Shown here: positions 17,045 through 25,087 of the stretch, piece after piece
Layout: every line of letters begins with the position of its first letter
Numbering within the stretch: position 1 is the stretch's first letter
Origin: an uncultured Asticcacaulis sp.
GTDB lineage: Bacteria; Pseudomonadota; Alphaproteobacteria; Caulobacterales; Caulobacteraceae
Direction of reading: 5' to 3'
Assembly (NCBI GenBank): GCA_936940865.1
Contig: CAKZJB010000051.1
Span: 81,365-145,364 of the forward strand
Length of the DNA: 64,000 bases
Made by a program: the position numbers and the translations under genes
The notes under the pieces: model-generated
The model's input: the letters and a program-made list of their open reading frames with translations, nothing else
The model's database searches: none
What the model was told of the DNA's origin: nothing

Positions 17045-17668
17045 CTATCGCAGCGCCACCTGGCAGAGGGCCGGCGCCCGGTTGGCTGGGTTAGCGCACC
17101 AGGACAGGACGGCGTTTCGACCGACCAGGTCGAGCTTCGCCGCCTGGACCAGGTTGAGCGCCTCAGCGTTGGTCAGATTGTCCCATTGCGCATTTTTGAA
17201 GTCGCTGGCCTGGAAGCCCAGGACCAGGGCCTGCGATGTAAGCTGGTGGCCCAGCCTGTCCTTCTCCAAGGCGTCGAAGTGGATGACAATCTTTGTGGCA
17301 TTCCCAACTTCCGGCGCACCTTTTCCGATCGCAGTTCCGATCTTGTGAACCATCGCGCCGGCGGAGTTCACCAAGTCGGTCTCATTCGCGGGGTTCATGT
17401 CATGGACATGGATCTGCAGCACGCCGTCCGCGACATGGACATTATAGATGGAAGGGTCGGCATTCACGATGCTCGGAGGCTTGGCCGCTTCAGCTGCAGC
17501 AGAGGCAGAATATGAAGCATCCTTGGCAGCCTGGGTAGCGGCGGCATCATGCGATTCCTCCCGGTTGGCAGCGAAGGAAATTACGATCGCCAGGGCCAAA
17601 ACAGCCATTGACCCGAAAAGGAAATATTTTCCGATCTTGCGACCGGTGGGCGTCGTCGTGGTTTCCAT
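17045..17668 (-). CDS. Membrane-anchored periplasmic protein, unknown (prophage accessory gene)
   Basis: The 207-residue product has a short cytoplasmic start (METTTTPTGRKIGK), one transmembrane helix (YFLFGSMAVLALAIVISFA), an Ala-rich linker and a folded periplasmic domain of about 130 residues with two cysteines near the end (WCANPANRAPALC). The domain begins IYNVHVADGVLQIHVHD. I do not recognise the family. The gene lies inside the left prophage end, beyond the repressor, transcribed toward the end and with its own terminator, so it could be expressed in the lysogen. Such genes often alter the host surface or exclude other phages; that is inference. Confidence 0.75.
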   Translation of the reverse strand: METTTTPTGRKIGKYFLFGSMAVLALAIVISFAANREESHDAAATQAAKDASYSASAAAEAAKPPSIVNADPSIYNVHVADGVLQIHVHDMNPANETDLVNSAGAMVHKIGTAIGKGAPEVGNATKIVIHFDALEKDRLGHQLTSQALVLGFQASDFKNAQWDNLTNAEALNLVQAAKLDLVGRNAVLSWCANPANRAPALCQVALR

Positions 17669-17751
17669 AAAAGCCCCTCCAATGCCTCTTAATATGCGTT
17701 AACCCATGGCACCCGTAAAGCGGGCGTGACGATTTCGTTAAGAAGCCCCTC

Positions 17752-17757
17752 TTGACA
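17752..17757 (+). promoter_or_regulatory. Consensus -35 element TTGACA upstream of 17816
   Basis: An exact TTGACA is followed by AT-rich sequence (AAAACTAGAACAAAAA) that offers only an imperfect -10. It lies 59 bp before the small zinc-ribbon-like gene and faces rightward, outside the repressor-controlled interval. Confidence 0.45.
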
Positions 17758-17815
17758 GGATGCGTAAAACTAGAACAAAAAGAGAACATCTGGGATCGGG
17801 CATAAGGAGGTTAGA

Positions 17816-18097
17816 ATGGCCGAACAGTTGAGACGCGTTGCAGAAGCACATGAATTTATTGATGAAAGACCGAGTGAAGAGGCCGGGCGGTATGTTCCGC
17901 TTCGGAAATTTCCCGGTACTGCGTCAATCAGGGGACGGTGTTGCGACTGCGGTCTGGAACAGACTCACACAATCGGGGCGCTGCTCAAGTCGGGCATCAG
18001 TCCGATGACGACCGTCAATAACCTGGAGCGGACGGAAAAGTGTCTGCGCATGGGCTGCGGCGGTGATATGCAGTTCGACATTGAAATACCGGAATAG
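17816..18097 (+). CDS. Small cysteine-rich protein, possible zinc ribbon (prophage accessory gene)
   Basis: A 93-residue protein with an excellent AAGGAGG site five bases before its ATG. Residues about 43-80 contain CCDCGLEQTH and, further on, EKCLRMGCGG, four to five cysteines arranged like a treble-clef or zinc-ribbon pair of knuckles. The N-terminus (EQLRRVAEAHEFIDERP) is probably helical. No family is recognised. It has its own promoter-like -35 element and lies just left of the repressor, convergent with it, so expression in the lysogen is plausible. Confidence 0.75.
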   Translation: MAEQLRRVAEAHEFIDERPSEEAGRYVPLRKFPGTASIRGRCCDCGLEQTHTIGALLKSGISPMTTVNNLERTEKCLRMGCGGDMQFDIEIPE

Positions 18098-18112
18098 CAC
18101 CGGCGGGCGGGC

Positions 18113-18784
18113 CTACAGGATAGTGCCCGCCCATAACGCCCGGCCAAGAACCTCGAAGTGTTGCATGACTTCGCCTTCAAGGCGCTCGGGCGCATAGATC
18201 GGATTCTCGGAGATGGCTTCCACGCCGCCCAGGCCGATCGGGCGAAGCCGCTTGATGCGCAGCTGGTCGCCGAGGCGGAACGCATAGATGCCCTCGGTGA
18301 GGCGGTTATCCTTCTTATCGCTTAAGCAGATCAGCACGCGGGCGCCATCCGAGATCCGCGGCATCATCGAATCGCCTTCAGCCTGAACGACGCCGAGTCC
18401 CTCAGCACTGGACAAGCCCAGGCTCCGCAAAAAGGCGCCATCGACCGGCATTTCTCCGATGCGCTTTTCACGTTCCAGGAAGGTGCCGCTGCCAGCAGCC
18501 AGGCGCACGTCATAGATTGGAATTCGAAACTGATCTCCGTCGTTCGAAGCGGGCGAATCACCTTTCCCCAAAATGAGCCAATCCATGCTCGATCGTGTAG
18601 CCTCGCATATACGAGCGACTACATCCACACTCGGATTCAGCTCCTCTCGACCCGCCAAATACTTATTCAAAACGGACAGGCTAATGCCTGCGCGGTCGGC
18701 AAAATGTCCTAATTTTTCAGGGTGTATAAGGTCGCGCAGGCGCGTCGAAAATCCGGAAGGATCGAATAGGCGTTCACTGTCCAT
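18113..18784 (-). CDS. S24-type phage repressor (CI-like)
   Basis: A 223-residue repressor if translation begins at MDSERLFDPS (18784); a longer form from 18829 (MYTNVNLL) is possible. Residues about 10-70 form a helix-turn-helix (LGHFADRAGISLSVLNKYLAGRE). The C-terminal half is a LexA/S24 domain with the serine nucleophile in EGDSMMPRISDGARVLI (S139) and the general-base lysine in LRIKRLRP (K178), so RecA-stimulated self-cleavage is likely. This type of repressor replaces Mu c in many Mu-like phages and implies SOS induction. It faces the Ner-like gene, with CACGTTCG operator-like sites nearby. Confidence 0.92.
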   Translation of the reverse strand: MDSERLFDPSGFSTRLRDLIHPEKLGHFADRAGISLSVLNKYLAGREELNPSVDVVARICEATRSSMDWLILGKGDSPASNDGDQFRIPIYDVRLAAGSGTFLEREKRIGEMPVDGAFLRSLGLSSAEGLGVVQAEGDSMMPRISDGARVLICLSDKKDNRLTEGIYAFRLGDQLRIKRLRPIGLGGVEAISENPIYAPERLEGEVMQHFEVLGRALWAGTIL

Positions 18785-18866
18785 GTTCGTGCATGGCCCG
18801 ACTTGCAATAAGTTCACGTTCGTGTACATTGTCATTCTCATTCGTGAACAATGCGATGTATGATCA
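18784..18866. promoter_or_regulatory. Early/immunity switch region with operator-like repeats
   Basis: The short divergent region between repressor and Ner carries CACGTTCGTG at 18815-18824 and related TTCGTG words at 18786 and 18841. Further CACGTTCG copies occur at 19112-19119, 19143-19150 and, inverted, 19187-19194. They are candidate binding sites for the repressor and/or Ner. Confidence 0.65.
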
Positions 18867-19177
18867 TGAGCGCCGCGAGACGCAAAGCTAAGCAAGACTG
18901 GCCCGCCTTAAAGATACGGTACGAAATCCACCGCACCGGTGTAACACTGACTGAACTCGCCGTTAAAAACGGCTTGTCTGAAAGTGCATGCAGGAAGGCG
19001 CTTACCTCGGCGACGCCGCGCGCAGATCAGGTCATCGCTGACCAGTTGGGCAAATCCCTTCATGAGCTGTGGCCGAGCCGCTACGACGAGCAAAACCGGC
19101 GCGTTATAATTCACGTTCGTGAAAATCGTACCCGCGATTGTGCACGTTCGCAACGTCTATCGGAGGCGTGCGAATAA
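18851..19177 (+). CDS. ner: Ner-like early DNA-binding protein
   Basis: The frame from 18851 contains three closely spaced ATGs; MSAARRKAKQDW at 18866 is the most Ner-like start. The sequence WPALKIRYEIHRTGVTLTELA, then NGLSESACRKAL and ADQVIADQLGKSLHELWPSRY, matches Ner/Nlp (PF13693): a five-helix DNA-binding protein that in Mu represses both the repressor promoter and the early promoter as lytic growth proceeds. The conserved WPxR after the last helix is present. The last ~30 residues (VIIHVRENRTRDCARS...) extend beyond the family norm. It opens the rightward early operon. Confidence 0.9.
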   Translation: MRCMIMSAARRKAKQDWPALKIRYEIHRTGVTLTELAVKNGLSESACRKALTSATPRADQVIADQLGKSLHELWPSRYDEQNRRVIIHVRENRTRDCARSQRLSEACE

Positions 19178-19179
19178 AC

Positions 19180-20118
19180 ATGTCTACGAACGTGGATACG
19201 CCGTTGACCGTGCAGGGCAATTCGGCCCCCGCCGCCTCCGAAAATACCTTTGCTCCGCTAAGCATTCTCGCCGTAAGCGAGATCGATGACAGCGGCCGGC
19301 TTCGCCCGGTCGATGCGGTCGCGGCGCAGGGTATTGCCGCTAGCATGGCGCGCGACGGCTTGTTGAACCCGATCGACGTCTGCCAGTTGCCCGGTAAGAA
19401 AGGGTTCCGTCTCGTCGCCGGCGGTCATCGCCTGGCCGCAGCCCGTATGCTGGGCTGGACAGAAATCCCAGCCTTCATCCGCTCGGCCAATGCGCTTGAT
19501 CGCAAGGCGCGCGAGATCGCGGAGAACTTCTACAAGGCGGATATGAGCCCCATCGACCAGGCGCGCTTTATCGCGGAACTGATCGAGACGGAAAAGGCGC
19601 GCCTTGGCATCGCCCCGGAAAAAGACGGGCGGCAGGACAACAAGCGCGGCGGAAAAGTCGATAAAAAACAACTGTCTGATGATTTATGCACTTTGCATAA
19701 ATCAATCGGGTTGCAGGAGGCCGTTGCTACTCGGCTCGGGCTCAATCAGTCCTCCGTTAGCCGTCACCTCGCCCTCAACGGTATCGCGGCGTCGCTCCTG
19801 GAGCGCGTCCGCGTCCTTCCGATCGGCGACAATGCGTCGGCCTTGCGGAAGCTGGCCGGGCTCGATGTCAAGAAGCAGGAGCGGGTTGTCTCGCTGCTGG
19901 AGGAAGGCGCAGCCAAGACAGTCCCGGCGGCGCTGGGCATCATCGAAAAGAAGCCCCCGGTCGATGCAGCTAAGAAGCGCCTGAGCGCCTTCACCGATGC
20001 CTATAGCCGCATGTCCAAGCGCGAACAGCGGGACGCGCTGCGCGTCCTCAGCCGGATGCTGCCGGCTGGCGTGATCGAGATCGTCTTCGACGACGAAGTC
20101 AAGGTGGCTGCAGAATGA
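19180..20118 (+). CDS. ParB/Srx-fold nuclease-like protein of the early operon
   Basis: 312 residues from ATG 19180; GGAGG lies 14 bases upstream. Residues about 25-110 are a ParB N-terminal (ParB/sulfiredoxin-like) domain with RLVAGGHRLAAARMLGW, corresponding to the ParB GERR/CTP-binding box. A helix-turn-helix region follows (QEAVATRLGLNQSSVSRHLAL), then a helical C-terminus. In chromosomal ParB this fold binds and hydrolyses CTP and slides along DNA. In Mu-like phages of alphaproteobacteria a ParB-like gene often stands between ner and the transposase; its task there is not established. A CACGTTCG site overlaps its first codons, so early repression may act here too. Confidence 0.85.
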   Translation: MSTNVDTPLTVQGNSAPAASENTFAPLSILAVSEIDDSGRLRPVDAVAAQGIAASMARDGLLNPIDVCQLPGKKGFRLVAGGHRLAAARMLGWTEIPAFIRSANALDRKAREIAENFYKADMSPIDQARFIAELIETEKARLGIAPEKDGRQDNKRGGKVDKKQLSDDLCTLHKSIGLQEAVATRLGLNQSSVSRHLALNGIAASLLERVRVLPIGDNASALRKLAGLDVKKQERVVSLLEEGAAKTVPAALGIIEKKPPVDAAKKRLSAFTDAYSRMSKREQRDALRVLSRMLPAGVIEIVFDDEVKVAAE

Positions 20119-20954
20119 CCCGCCGCGCTCAACGCACTGAAACGCTCCGCCACGAGCAGCTGCTCGATCGGCTCGATCTCTTGACCGAAACCATGGCGGA
20201 CGTCCTAGACGGAGCGTTGCGCCTGGCTGCCCACCCGCTGGTCGTCACAGACCTCGGCGCTGCGGATGACTCGCGGCTGAAGGCGGCATTGGACCATCTG
20301 ACGGAGGCGCTCGACGCCGAAAAGATGTCGAACGCACAGCTGTTCTCAGCCATGTACGCCCAGGAACAACGGGCTGAAATGTACAGGTCTGGACTACGCC
20401 GAGCCGTGGCCATGATCCGGCGCCAGCGCGCAGAGTTCCTGACAAGTCGTTGCCGTTATAGCGAACTCGTGGATGCCTTTGGCGGCCAGGTGGCCGATTT
20501 GAAGGCACAGCTTGCGGCCGTTTCCACGACGCGGCACCTAGAAACCATCTCCTCGCTTCGCACCGACGTGGGCCGTCTCACCCAAGAACTGGCCCACGAA
20601 CGCGCCACCGTGGAGACGCTACGGCAGCAGCTGAAGGCGGAGCAGGCCGAGGCTGCCAGTCTGCGGACCGACCTGCGCCGCGCGGCGCAGGCGCAAGTGT
20701 TTTCCGAAGTCGCCACGTCGTCGAACAGCCGCGAAGCCGTGCTGAAGGCCGCTGTCGAAAAACAGAAAGACGCGCGGACCGAAGGTCAAGTCCGCCAGTA
20801 CGGCAATAACGTCAGGGCTCTTTGGAGCCAGGGCATCATGCCGGCCGAAATTGCCCGCAGGGTCAATCGGGATCTCGGTCTGAGCAAGAGTGCGTTGTCG
20901 TCCTATGACGTGACGCGGATGGCCGCGGCGATGGGCCTGGGAGCGCAAGCATGA
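20115..20954 (+). CDS. Coiled-coil protein with C-terminal helix-turn-helix-like segment
   Basis: A 279-residue protein whose ATG overlaps the previous stop (ATGA). Residues about 120-215 are a long heptad-rich coiled coil (LRTDVGRLTQELAHERATVE, QQLKAEQAEAASLRTDLRRA). The C-terminal 60 residues (VRALWSQGIMPAEIARRVNRD, LGLSKSALSSYDVTRMA) resemble a resolvase-type helix-turn-helix. No enzymatic motif is seen. Coupling to the ParB-like gene suggests they act together, for instance as a DNA-bound complex. The function is unknown. Confidence 0.7.
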   Translation: MTRRAQRTETLRHEQLLDRLDLLTETMADVLDGALRLAAHPLVVTDLGAADDSRLKAALDHLTEALDAEKMSNAQLFSAMYAQEQRAEMYRSGLRRAVAMIRRQRAEFLTSRCRYSELVDAFGGQVADLKAQLAAVSTTRHLETISSLRTDVGRLTQELAHERATVETLRQQLKAEQAEAASLRTDLRRAAQAQVFSEVATSSNSREAVLKAAVEKQKDARTEGQVRQYGNNVRALWSQGIMPAEIARRVNRDLGLSKSALSSYDVTRMAAAMGLGAQA

Positions 20955-21676
20955 CCGCGCCCGGCCGCCACAAGCTCCATACCCAGGAAGGCAAAAACCG
21001 CCAGTTCAAGGCGGATCATGGCCAGATGATCCTCGTTGACCTAAGCGCCCAGGAGAAGGCGCAGCGCGCGCTTTACAAGACGCTGAACTTCTTCCCGACG
21101 CCGCCCTGGGCGACGCGGGCCATCGTCGAAATGATCCCGGAACTCCGGGACAATATCGACGACCTGGACATCCTGGAGCCGGCGGCGGGTCGTGGCCACA
21201 TTGTCGATACGCTGCTGGCGAAGGGCGCCAACGTCTACGCCATCGATATCCACGACTACGGCATGGGCTATATCCAGGACGATTTCCTGACGGCCCGTTT
21301 CCACACGCCATTCGACTGGGTCGTCATGAACCCGCCGTTCTCCGAGGACTCGGATCGGCCAGGAAAGCCGACCATCGCAGACAAGTTCATAGCCAAGGCC
21401 CTGACCCTGGCCCCGAACGTGCTGGTCTTCGCGCGCCTCGGCTTCATGACCCCGGTCGGCCGGTACAAGCTGATCACCGATCACTGCGACGCCATCTATG
21501 TTTTCTGCGAGCGCGTGCCGATCGCGCTGGGCCGGATCAGCAAGAAGTCGGGCGCCACCGACTATGCCTGGTACCATTTCAAGCGCGATGCCGACCCGTT
21601 GTCGCACCCGGCGACCATTCTTATTCCGCCGGGCACGCGCGCTCGCCTGACCATGCCGGGAGATAACCGGCGATGA
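20951..21676 (+). CDS. Class I methyltransferase, NPPF type (probable DNA adenine methylase)
   Basis: 241 residues, coupled by ATGA to the gene before. Motif I is present as ILEPAAGRGHI, motif II acidic residue in VYAIDIHDY, and the catalytic motif IV is NPPF at residues 127-130 (WVVMNPPFSED). This motif set is that of N6-adenine or N4-cytosine amino-methyltransferases acting on DNA (or of protein-glutamine enzymes with NPPY). FFPTPPWATRAIVEMI before motif I is common in phage enzymes. No target-recognition domain is obvious, so it may be a small orphan enzyme. It is one of two methyltransferases in the prophage. Confidence 0.82.
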   Translation: MTAPGRHKLHTQEGKNRQFKADHGQMILVDLSAQEKAQRALYKTLNFFPTPPWATRAIVEMIPELRDNIDDLDILEPAAGRGHIVDTLLAKGANVYAIDIHDYGMGYIQDDFLTARFHTPFDWVVMNPPFSEDSDRPGKPTIADKFIAKALTLAPNVLVFARLGFMTPVGRYKLITDHCDAIYVFCERVPIALGRISKKSGATDYAWYHFKRDADPLSHPATILIPPGTRARLTMPGDNRR

Positions 21677-21909
21677 TCCTAGACGTCCACCAATTCGACC
21701 TGTTGACCGCTATCGCCGGCAATCCGGATGCGCTGATGGCCAGCGCGTTGCCGGACCATATCGCGGGCCCGGCCATGCGACGGCTTATCAGCCTCCGTGT
21801 CATCGTGCCAGCATCCGCGCCGACGGGGTGGTCAGTCACGCAATTCGGCCAGGATCTGATCAAACTCTACTTACCGATCGTGGCGATGGCGGAGGCCCGC
21901 TATGCGTAA
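21673..21909 (+). CDS. Small early protein, unknown
   Basis: A 78-residue protein with ATG overlapping the methyltransferase stop. The sequence (MILDVHQFDLLTAIAGNP..., AMRRLISLRVIVPASAPTGW) suggests a winged-helix-like alpha/beta fold, but no family is recognised. It is tightly packed in the early operon. Confidence 0.6.
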   Translation: MILDVHQFDLLTAIAGNPDALMASALPDHIAGPAMRRLISLRVIVPASAPTGWSVTQFGQDLIKLYLPIVAMAEARYA

Positions 21910-22396
21910 GCGCCGCCCCGCCTTTGATCCCAACCAGGGCATGTTTCATTTCGAGGCGCCGATCCTGCGCGCGCCCGAAGTCCGCCAGATCCCGCACGTC
22001 GAAGGCCAGTTGGAAGGCCTGGACCGGCGCGTCGCGTCGGCGGTCGGGCATATCCTGGCCGAGGCCAGCCGGGCCGGCCGGACGCGCTACGACGTCGCCG
22101 GCGGCGTCTCCGAACTGCTGGGCGACGACGTGTCGAAGATGATGCTGGACGCCTATGCCAGCGAGTCGCGCGAAGGCCATAACATCAGCTTCGGGCGGTT
22201 CCTCGCCCTGGTTGCGGATACTCATTCGTACGGCGTGCTGAACGCCCTGCTGGCCGAGATCGGCGCGACTATCGTCGTCGGCGAAGAGATCGCCACCGTC
22301 GAACTGGGCCACGTCCAGGCACAGATGCGCGACTTGAAGGTCCGTGAGCAGCAGCTGCTGAAGGTGGTCAAGCCGATCACACGAGGTGGCGAATGA
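21902..22396 (+). CDS. Early Mu-like phage protein, unknown
   Basis: A 164-residue, mostly helical protein. It overlaps the previous gene by 8 bases. The blocks RYDVAGGVSELLGDDVSKMML, DAYASESREGHNISFGRFLAL and LGHVQAQMRDLKVREQQLL are, as far as I recall, conserved in early regions of alphaproteobacterial Mu-like prophages, always without a known function. No cysteines or catalytic motif. It lies three genes upstream of the transposase. Confidence 0.68.
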   Translation: MRKRRPAFDPNQGMFHFEAPILRAPEVRQIPHVEGQLEGLDRRVASAVGHILAEASRAGRTRYDVAGGVSELLGDDVSKMMLDAYASESREGHNISFGRFLALVADTHSYGVLNALLAEIGATIVVGEEIATVELGHVQAQMRDLKVREQQLLKVVKPITRGGE

Positions 22397-22695
22397 CAAA
22401 GGTCTATCGCTCCGAAATGGACTTCCAGGGCATTCCTTGCGCCCTGGTCCTGATGTTCACCGAGACGGGCCGCTTCGACGCGTTCCGGCTCGACCCGCAG
22501 ATCACGCTTGGCGGCTGGGCTGAAATGACCCTCCGCCGCACCTGTCACATCTTCACCCGGAACATACGCGCCTGCCTCCGCAGCGGCATCTCGGCCGCGA
22601 CGATGGCTGCCGAATGCCCCGAAGGCACCCCGGAGAAGACGATCCTGTCGGCGATCGCATTGGTCGACGCCAATCCCGATGGAGTCGCGCAATGA
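22393..22695 (+). CDS. Small early protein, unknown
   Basis: A 100-residue protein joined by ATGA to its neighbours. It has three cysteines and a central helical part (WAEMTLRRTCHIFTRNIRACL). The end (ATMAAECPEGTPEKTILSAIA) resembles the C-terminal TSCPD-type domain of ribonucleotide reductase-like phage proteins, but this is weak. Position within the early operon is the main support. Confidence 0.55.
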   Translation: MTKVYRSEMDFQGIPCALVLMFTETGRFDAFRLDPQITLGGWAEMTLRRTCHIFTRNIRACLRSGISAATMAAECPEGTPEKTILSAIALVDANPDGVAQ

Positions 22696-23033
22696 CCGCC
22701 GTCCATTACATCGATATCGCAGCCCCGATCGATGCCCGAGTTGAAGTCTACCTGGAAGACAGCGGGCGGGTTGCCGGGATCGTCACCCATCCCTTCGGCG
22801 CAACGTCGATTGAGCAGCACATGGCCGTCCAGCGCGCCGCGATGTTCGCCACCTACCTGATCGGCAAGGCCGAAAGCCAGGGCAAGCTCAGCGAGGATGT
22901 CGTCCGCCACCTCAAAGCCCTGGGGGGATTTGACCTGGAATACGCGGTAGCCAAGGCGGTCATGGAGCTGCAGGCGACCGTGATCGCCGCGGCGACCTCA
23001 AAACTCTTCACCACAAAACGGGGGGCTGCATGA
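22692..23033 (+). CDS. Small early protein, unknown
   Basis: A 113-residue protein starting MTAVHYIDIAAPIDARVEVY at an ATG overlapping the previous stop. The N-terminal half looks beta-rich and the C-terminal half helical (FDLEYAVAKAVMELQATVIAA). It directly precedes the transposase with ATGA overlap. No family recognised. Confidence 0.58.
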   Translation: MTAVHYIDIAAPIDARVEVYLEDSGRVAGIVTHPFGATSIEQHMAVQRAAMFATYLIGKAESQGKLSEDVVRHLKALGGFDLEYAVAKAVMELQATVIAAATSKLFTTKRGAA

Positions 23034-25087
23034 CGGCAAAGGCGATGCTTGAGGCTGGGGCGCCGACGTCTGTGACCAAGATGTGCTTCTCCGCTTCCGA
23101 ATTGGCAGACCTGGACCTGCCGGGCCTGAGCCCGAACCGCAACCGCGTGGTCGAAATGGCCATGCAGGGGCGCTGGGCTGACCAGGTCGACGCCGCCGGC
23201 AACGCCCTGGCCAGGCCGCGGGCCGGCCGCGGCGGTGGGTGGGAGTACCATTTCAGCCTTTTGCCGATCCCGGCCCAGCTGGAACTGGTCAAAAGGGGCG
23301 CCTTAAGCCCGGCTCAAGTCGACCTTAAGGCGCCGGAAGATGCCTCGGTCGCGACCTGGTCGTGGTTCGAAAAGCAGCCCGACAAGGTCAAGGCCGAGGC
23401 GCAAGCCCGGCTGGAGGTGTTGAACGCCGTCGAAGCCTATAACCGGTCCGGTCTGACCTTCAATGCCGCGGTCGCCATGGCCGCGTCGGAAAAGGGCATC
23501 GCGCCCTCCTCGATCTGGGGCTGGAAGAAGCTGGTCAAGGGGGTCTCGGCCCACGATTGGCTGCCGGCGCTGGCGCCGAGGCGCAAGGGCGGCGGCGTCA
23601 AAGCCGATATCGACGAACGCATCCTGACCTATTTCAAGAGCTTCTACCTGCGCCCGTCGCCCATGGGCTTCGAGGAGTGCTATCGCCAGACGGTCAAGGA
23701 AGCGAAGCGCCTGGGCGTGGTTCTGCCCTGCACGAAGACATTGATCCGCCGGCTGCGGGCCGAAGTGCCGCAGGAGGTCATTCTCCTGAAGCGCCACGGC
23801 ATCGACGCCGTTGTCGAGACCGTTCCGGCCCAGCGCCGGACGCGGGCCCATCTGCACGCCCTGGAAGCGGTCAATATCGACGGCCACAAATGGGACGTCT
23901 TCGTGCGTTTTCCGGAGGCCAACGGCGAACCGGAACGGGTACAGCGCCCGATCTCGGTGGTTATCCAGGACCTGTATTCCAACAAGATCGTCGCCTGGCG
24001 CACCGGCCGCACCGAATCCGCACTGATGACCCGTCTGGCCTTTGGCGACCTGTTCCGCGAATGGGGCATCCCGACCCGCGTCACGCTCGACAATGGCCGT
24101 GGCTTCGCCAGCAAATGGCTCACAGGCGGGGCGAAGACACGCTTCCGCTTCAAGATCAAGGATGGCGACCCGCTGGGCCTGCTGACCCAGCTGCAGGTAA
24201 AGACGCACTGGGCGAAGCCGGCCCACGGCCAGGCCAAGCCGATCGAGCGCGCCTTCGGCGACCTGGAAGAGATCATCTGCATGGGCCCGGTGTGCCAGGG
24301 CGCCTACACCGGCCACCATCCGGACGCCAAGCCTGAGGATTACGGCACCCGCGCCATCCCGCTCGACGTGTTCGAGGCCGAGTTGGCGCGCGGCATCGCC
24401 GAATATAACGCCCGTCAGGGCCGCCGCACCGAAAATGCCAAGGGTCGGAGCTTCGACGAGATCTTCTTCACCTCCTATGCCACCGCGCCGATCGGCAAGG
24501 CGACGGACGAGCAACTGCGCCTGGCGCTGCTGACGGCCGATCAGATCCGCGCGCACAAGAAGACGGGCGCGGTCACGCTTTACGGCAACACCTACTACGA
24601 TCGGGCGCTCTATGCCCATGCCGGCCAGATGGTCACGGTCCGCTTCGATCCCGAAGACCTGATGAAAGAGGTCTTTGTCTATCGCGAGACCGGCGAGCTG
24701 ATCTGCGCGGCGCCGATCCAGGCCGCTGTCGGCTTCTACGATGTCGAAGCGGCCAAGGCGCGCGCGCGCCTGGAGGCGGACCTGAAGAAGAGCGTCCGCG
24801 CCGCTGCCAAGTTGCAGAGCCTGATCAGCGCCGCGGATCTCGCCGCCCAGCAGCTGGCCGCGCCGGTACCTGCGCCCGCCGACGCCCCGACCCCGTCGGT
24901 CCTCCGGCCGATCCGCGCCCGCGGCGCCGGCGCCGCGGCCAAGATCGCGAGCCCCGACCGGGCCGCTTATTCCGACCGTTTCACGGCCGCCATGGAGCGC
25001 GTTTCCGCGGCGCAGGAGCGGCCGAAACTTACCCTTTTGGATGGTGGGCTAGCCCCGCAATCAGAGCCAGAAAGGCCGAAAACATAA
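23030..25087 (+). CDS. muA: Mu-type DDE transposase (MuA homologue)
   Basis: Catalyses strand transfer and replicative transposition of the phage. 685 residues, close to Mu A (663). An N-terminal winged-helix DNA-binding region (MCFSASELADLDLPGLSPNR, WEYHFSLLPIPAQ) is followed by a helical end-binding region and an RNase H-like core. The catalytic triad is D284 (NIDGHKWD), D354 (TLDNGRGF) and E406 (KPIERAFGDLEE), with spacing almost identical to Mu D269/D336/E392. A beta-barrel domain (TLYGNTYYDRALYAHAGQ) and a C-terminal MuB/ClpX-interaction tail follow. A perfect 11-base-arm inverted repeat sits inside the coding region at 23297-23334. Confidence 0.96.
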   Translation: MTAKAMLEAGAPTSVTKMCFSASELADLDLPGLSPNRNRVVEMAMQGRWADQVDAAGNALARPRAGRGGGWEYHFSLLPIPAQLELVKRGALSPAQVDLKAPEDASVATWSWFEKQPDKVKAEAQARLEVLNAVEAYNRSGLTFNAAVAMAASEKGIAPSSIWGWKKLVKGVSAHDWLPALAPRRKGGGVKADIDERILTYFKSFYLRPSPMGFEECYRQTVKEAKRLGVVLPCTKTLIRRLRAEVPQEVILLKRHGIDAVVETVPAQRRTRAHLHALEAVNIDGHKWDVFVRFPEANGEPERVQRPISVVIQDLYSNKIVAWRTGRTESALMTRLAFGDLFREWGIPTRVTLDNGRGFASKWLTGGAKTRFRFKIKDGDPLGLLTQLQVKTHWAKPAHGQAKPIERAFGDLEEIICMGPVCQGAYTGHHPDAKPEDYGTRAIPLDVFEAELARGIAEYNARQGRRTENAKGRSFDEIFFTSYATAPIGKATDEQLRLALLTADQIRAHKKTGAVTLYGNTYYDRALYAHAGQMVTVRFDPEDLMKEVFVYRETGELICAAPIQAAVGFYDVEAAKARARLEADLKKSVRAAAKLQSLISAADLAAQQLAAPVPAPADAPTPSVLRPIRARGAGAAAKIASPDRAAYSDRFTAAMERVSAAQERPKLTLLDGGLAPQSEPERPKT
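23297..23334 (+). repeat. Inverted repeat inside muA
   Basis: GGCGCCTTAAG (23297-23307) and CTTAAGGCGCC (23324-23334) are exact reverse complements separated by 16 bases. The RNA would form a strong hairpin near codon 90-100 of muA. The peptide reads ALSPAQVDLKAP across it. Confidence 0.8.

Noticed and set aside
20115..20954. Calling the coiled-coil early protein a Gam-type end-protection protein
   Set aside because: It is coiled-coil-rich, but the Gam sequence pattern is not seen and the C-terminal HTH-like segment does not fit.
23303..24619. 438-codon minus-strand open frame opposite muA
   Set aside because: Antisense shadow of the transposase, whose catalytic motifs are intact on the plus strand.
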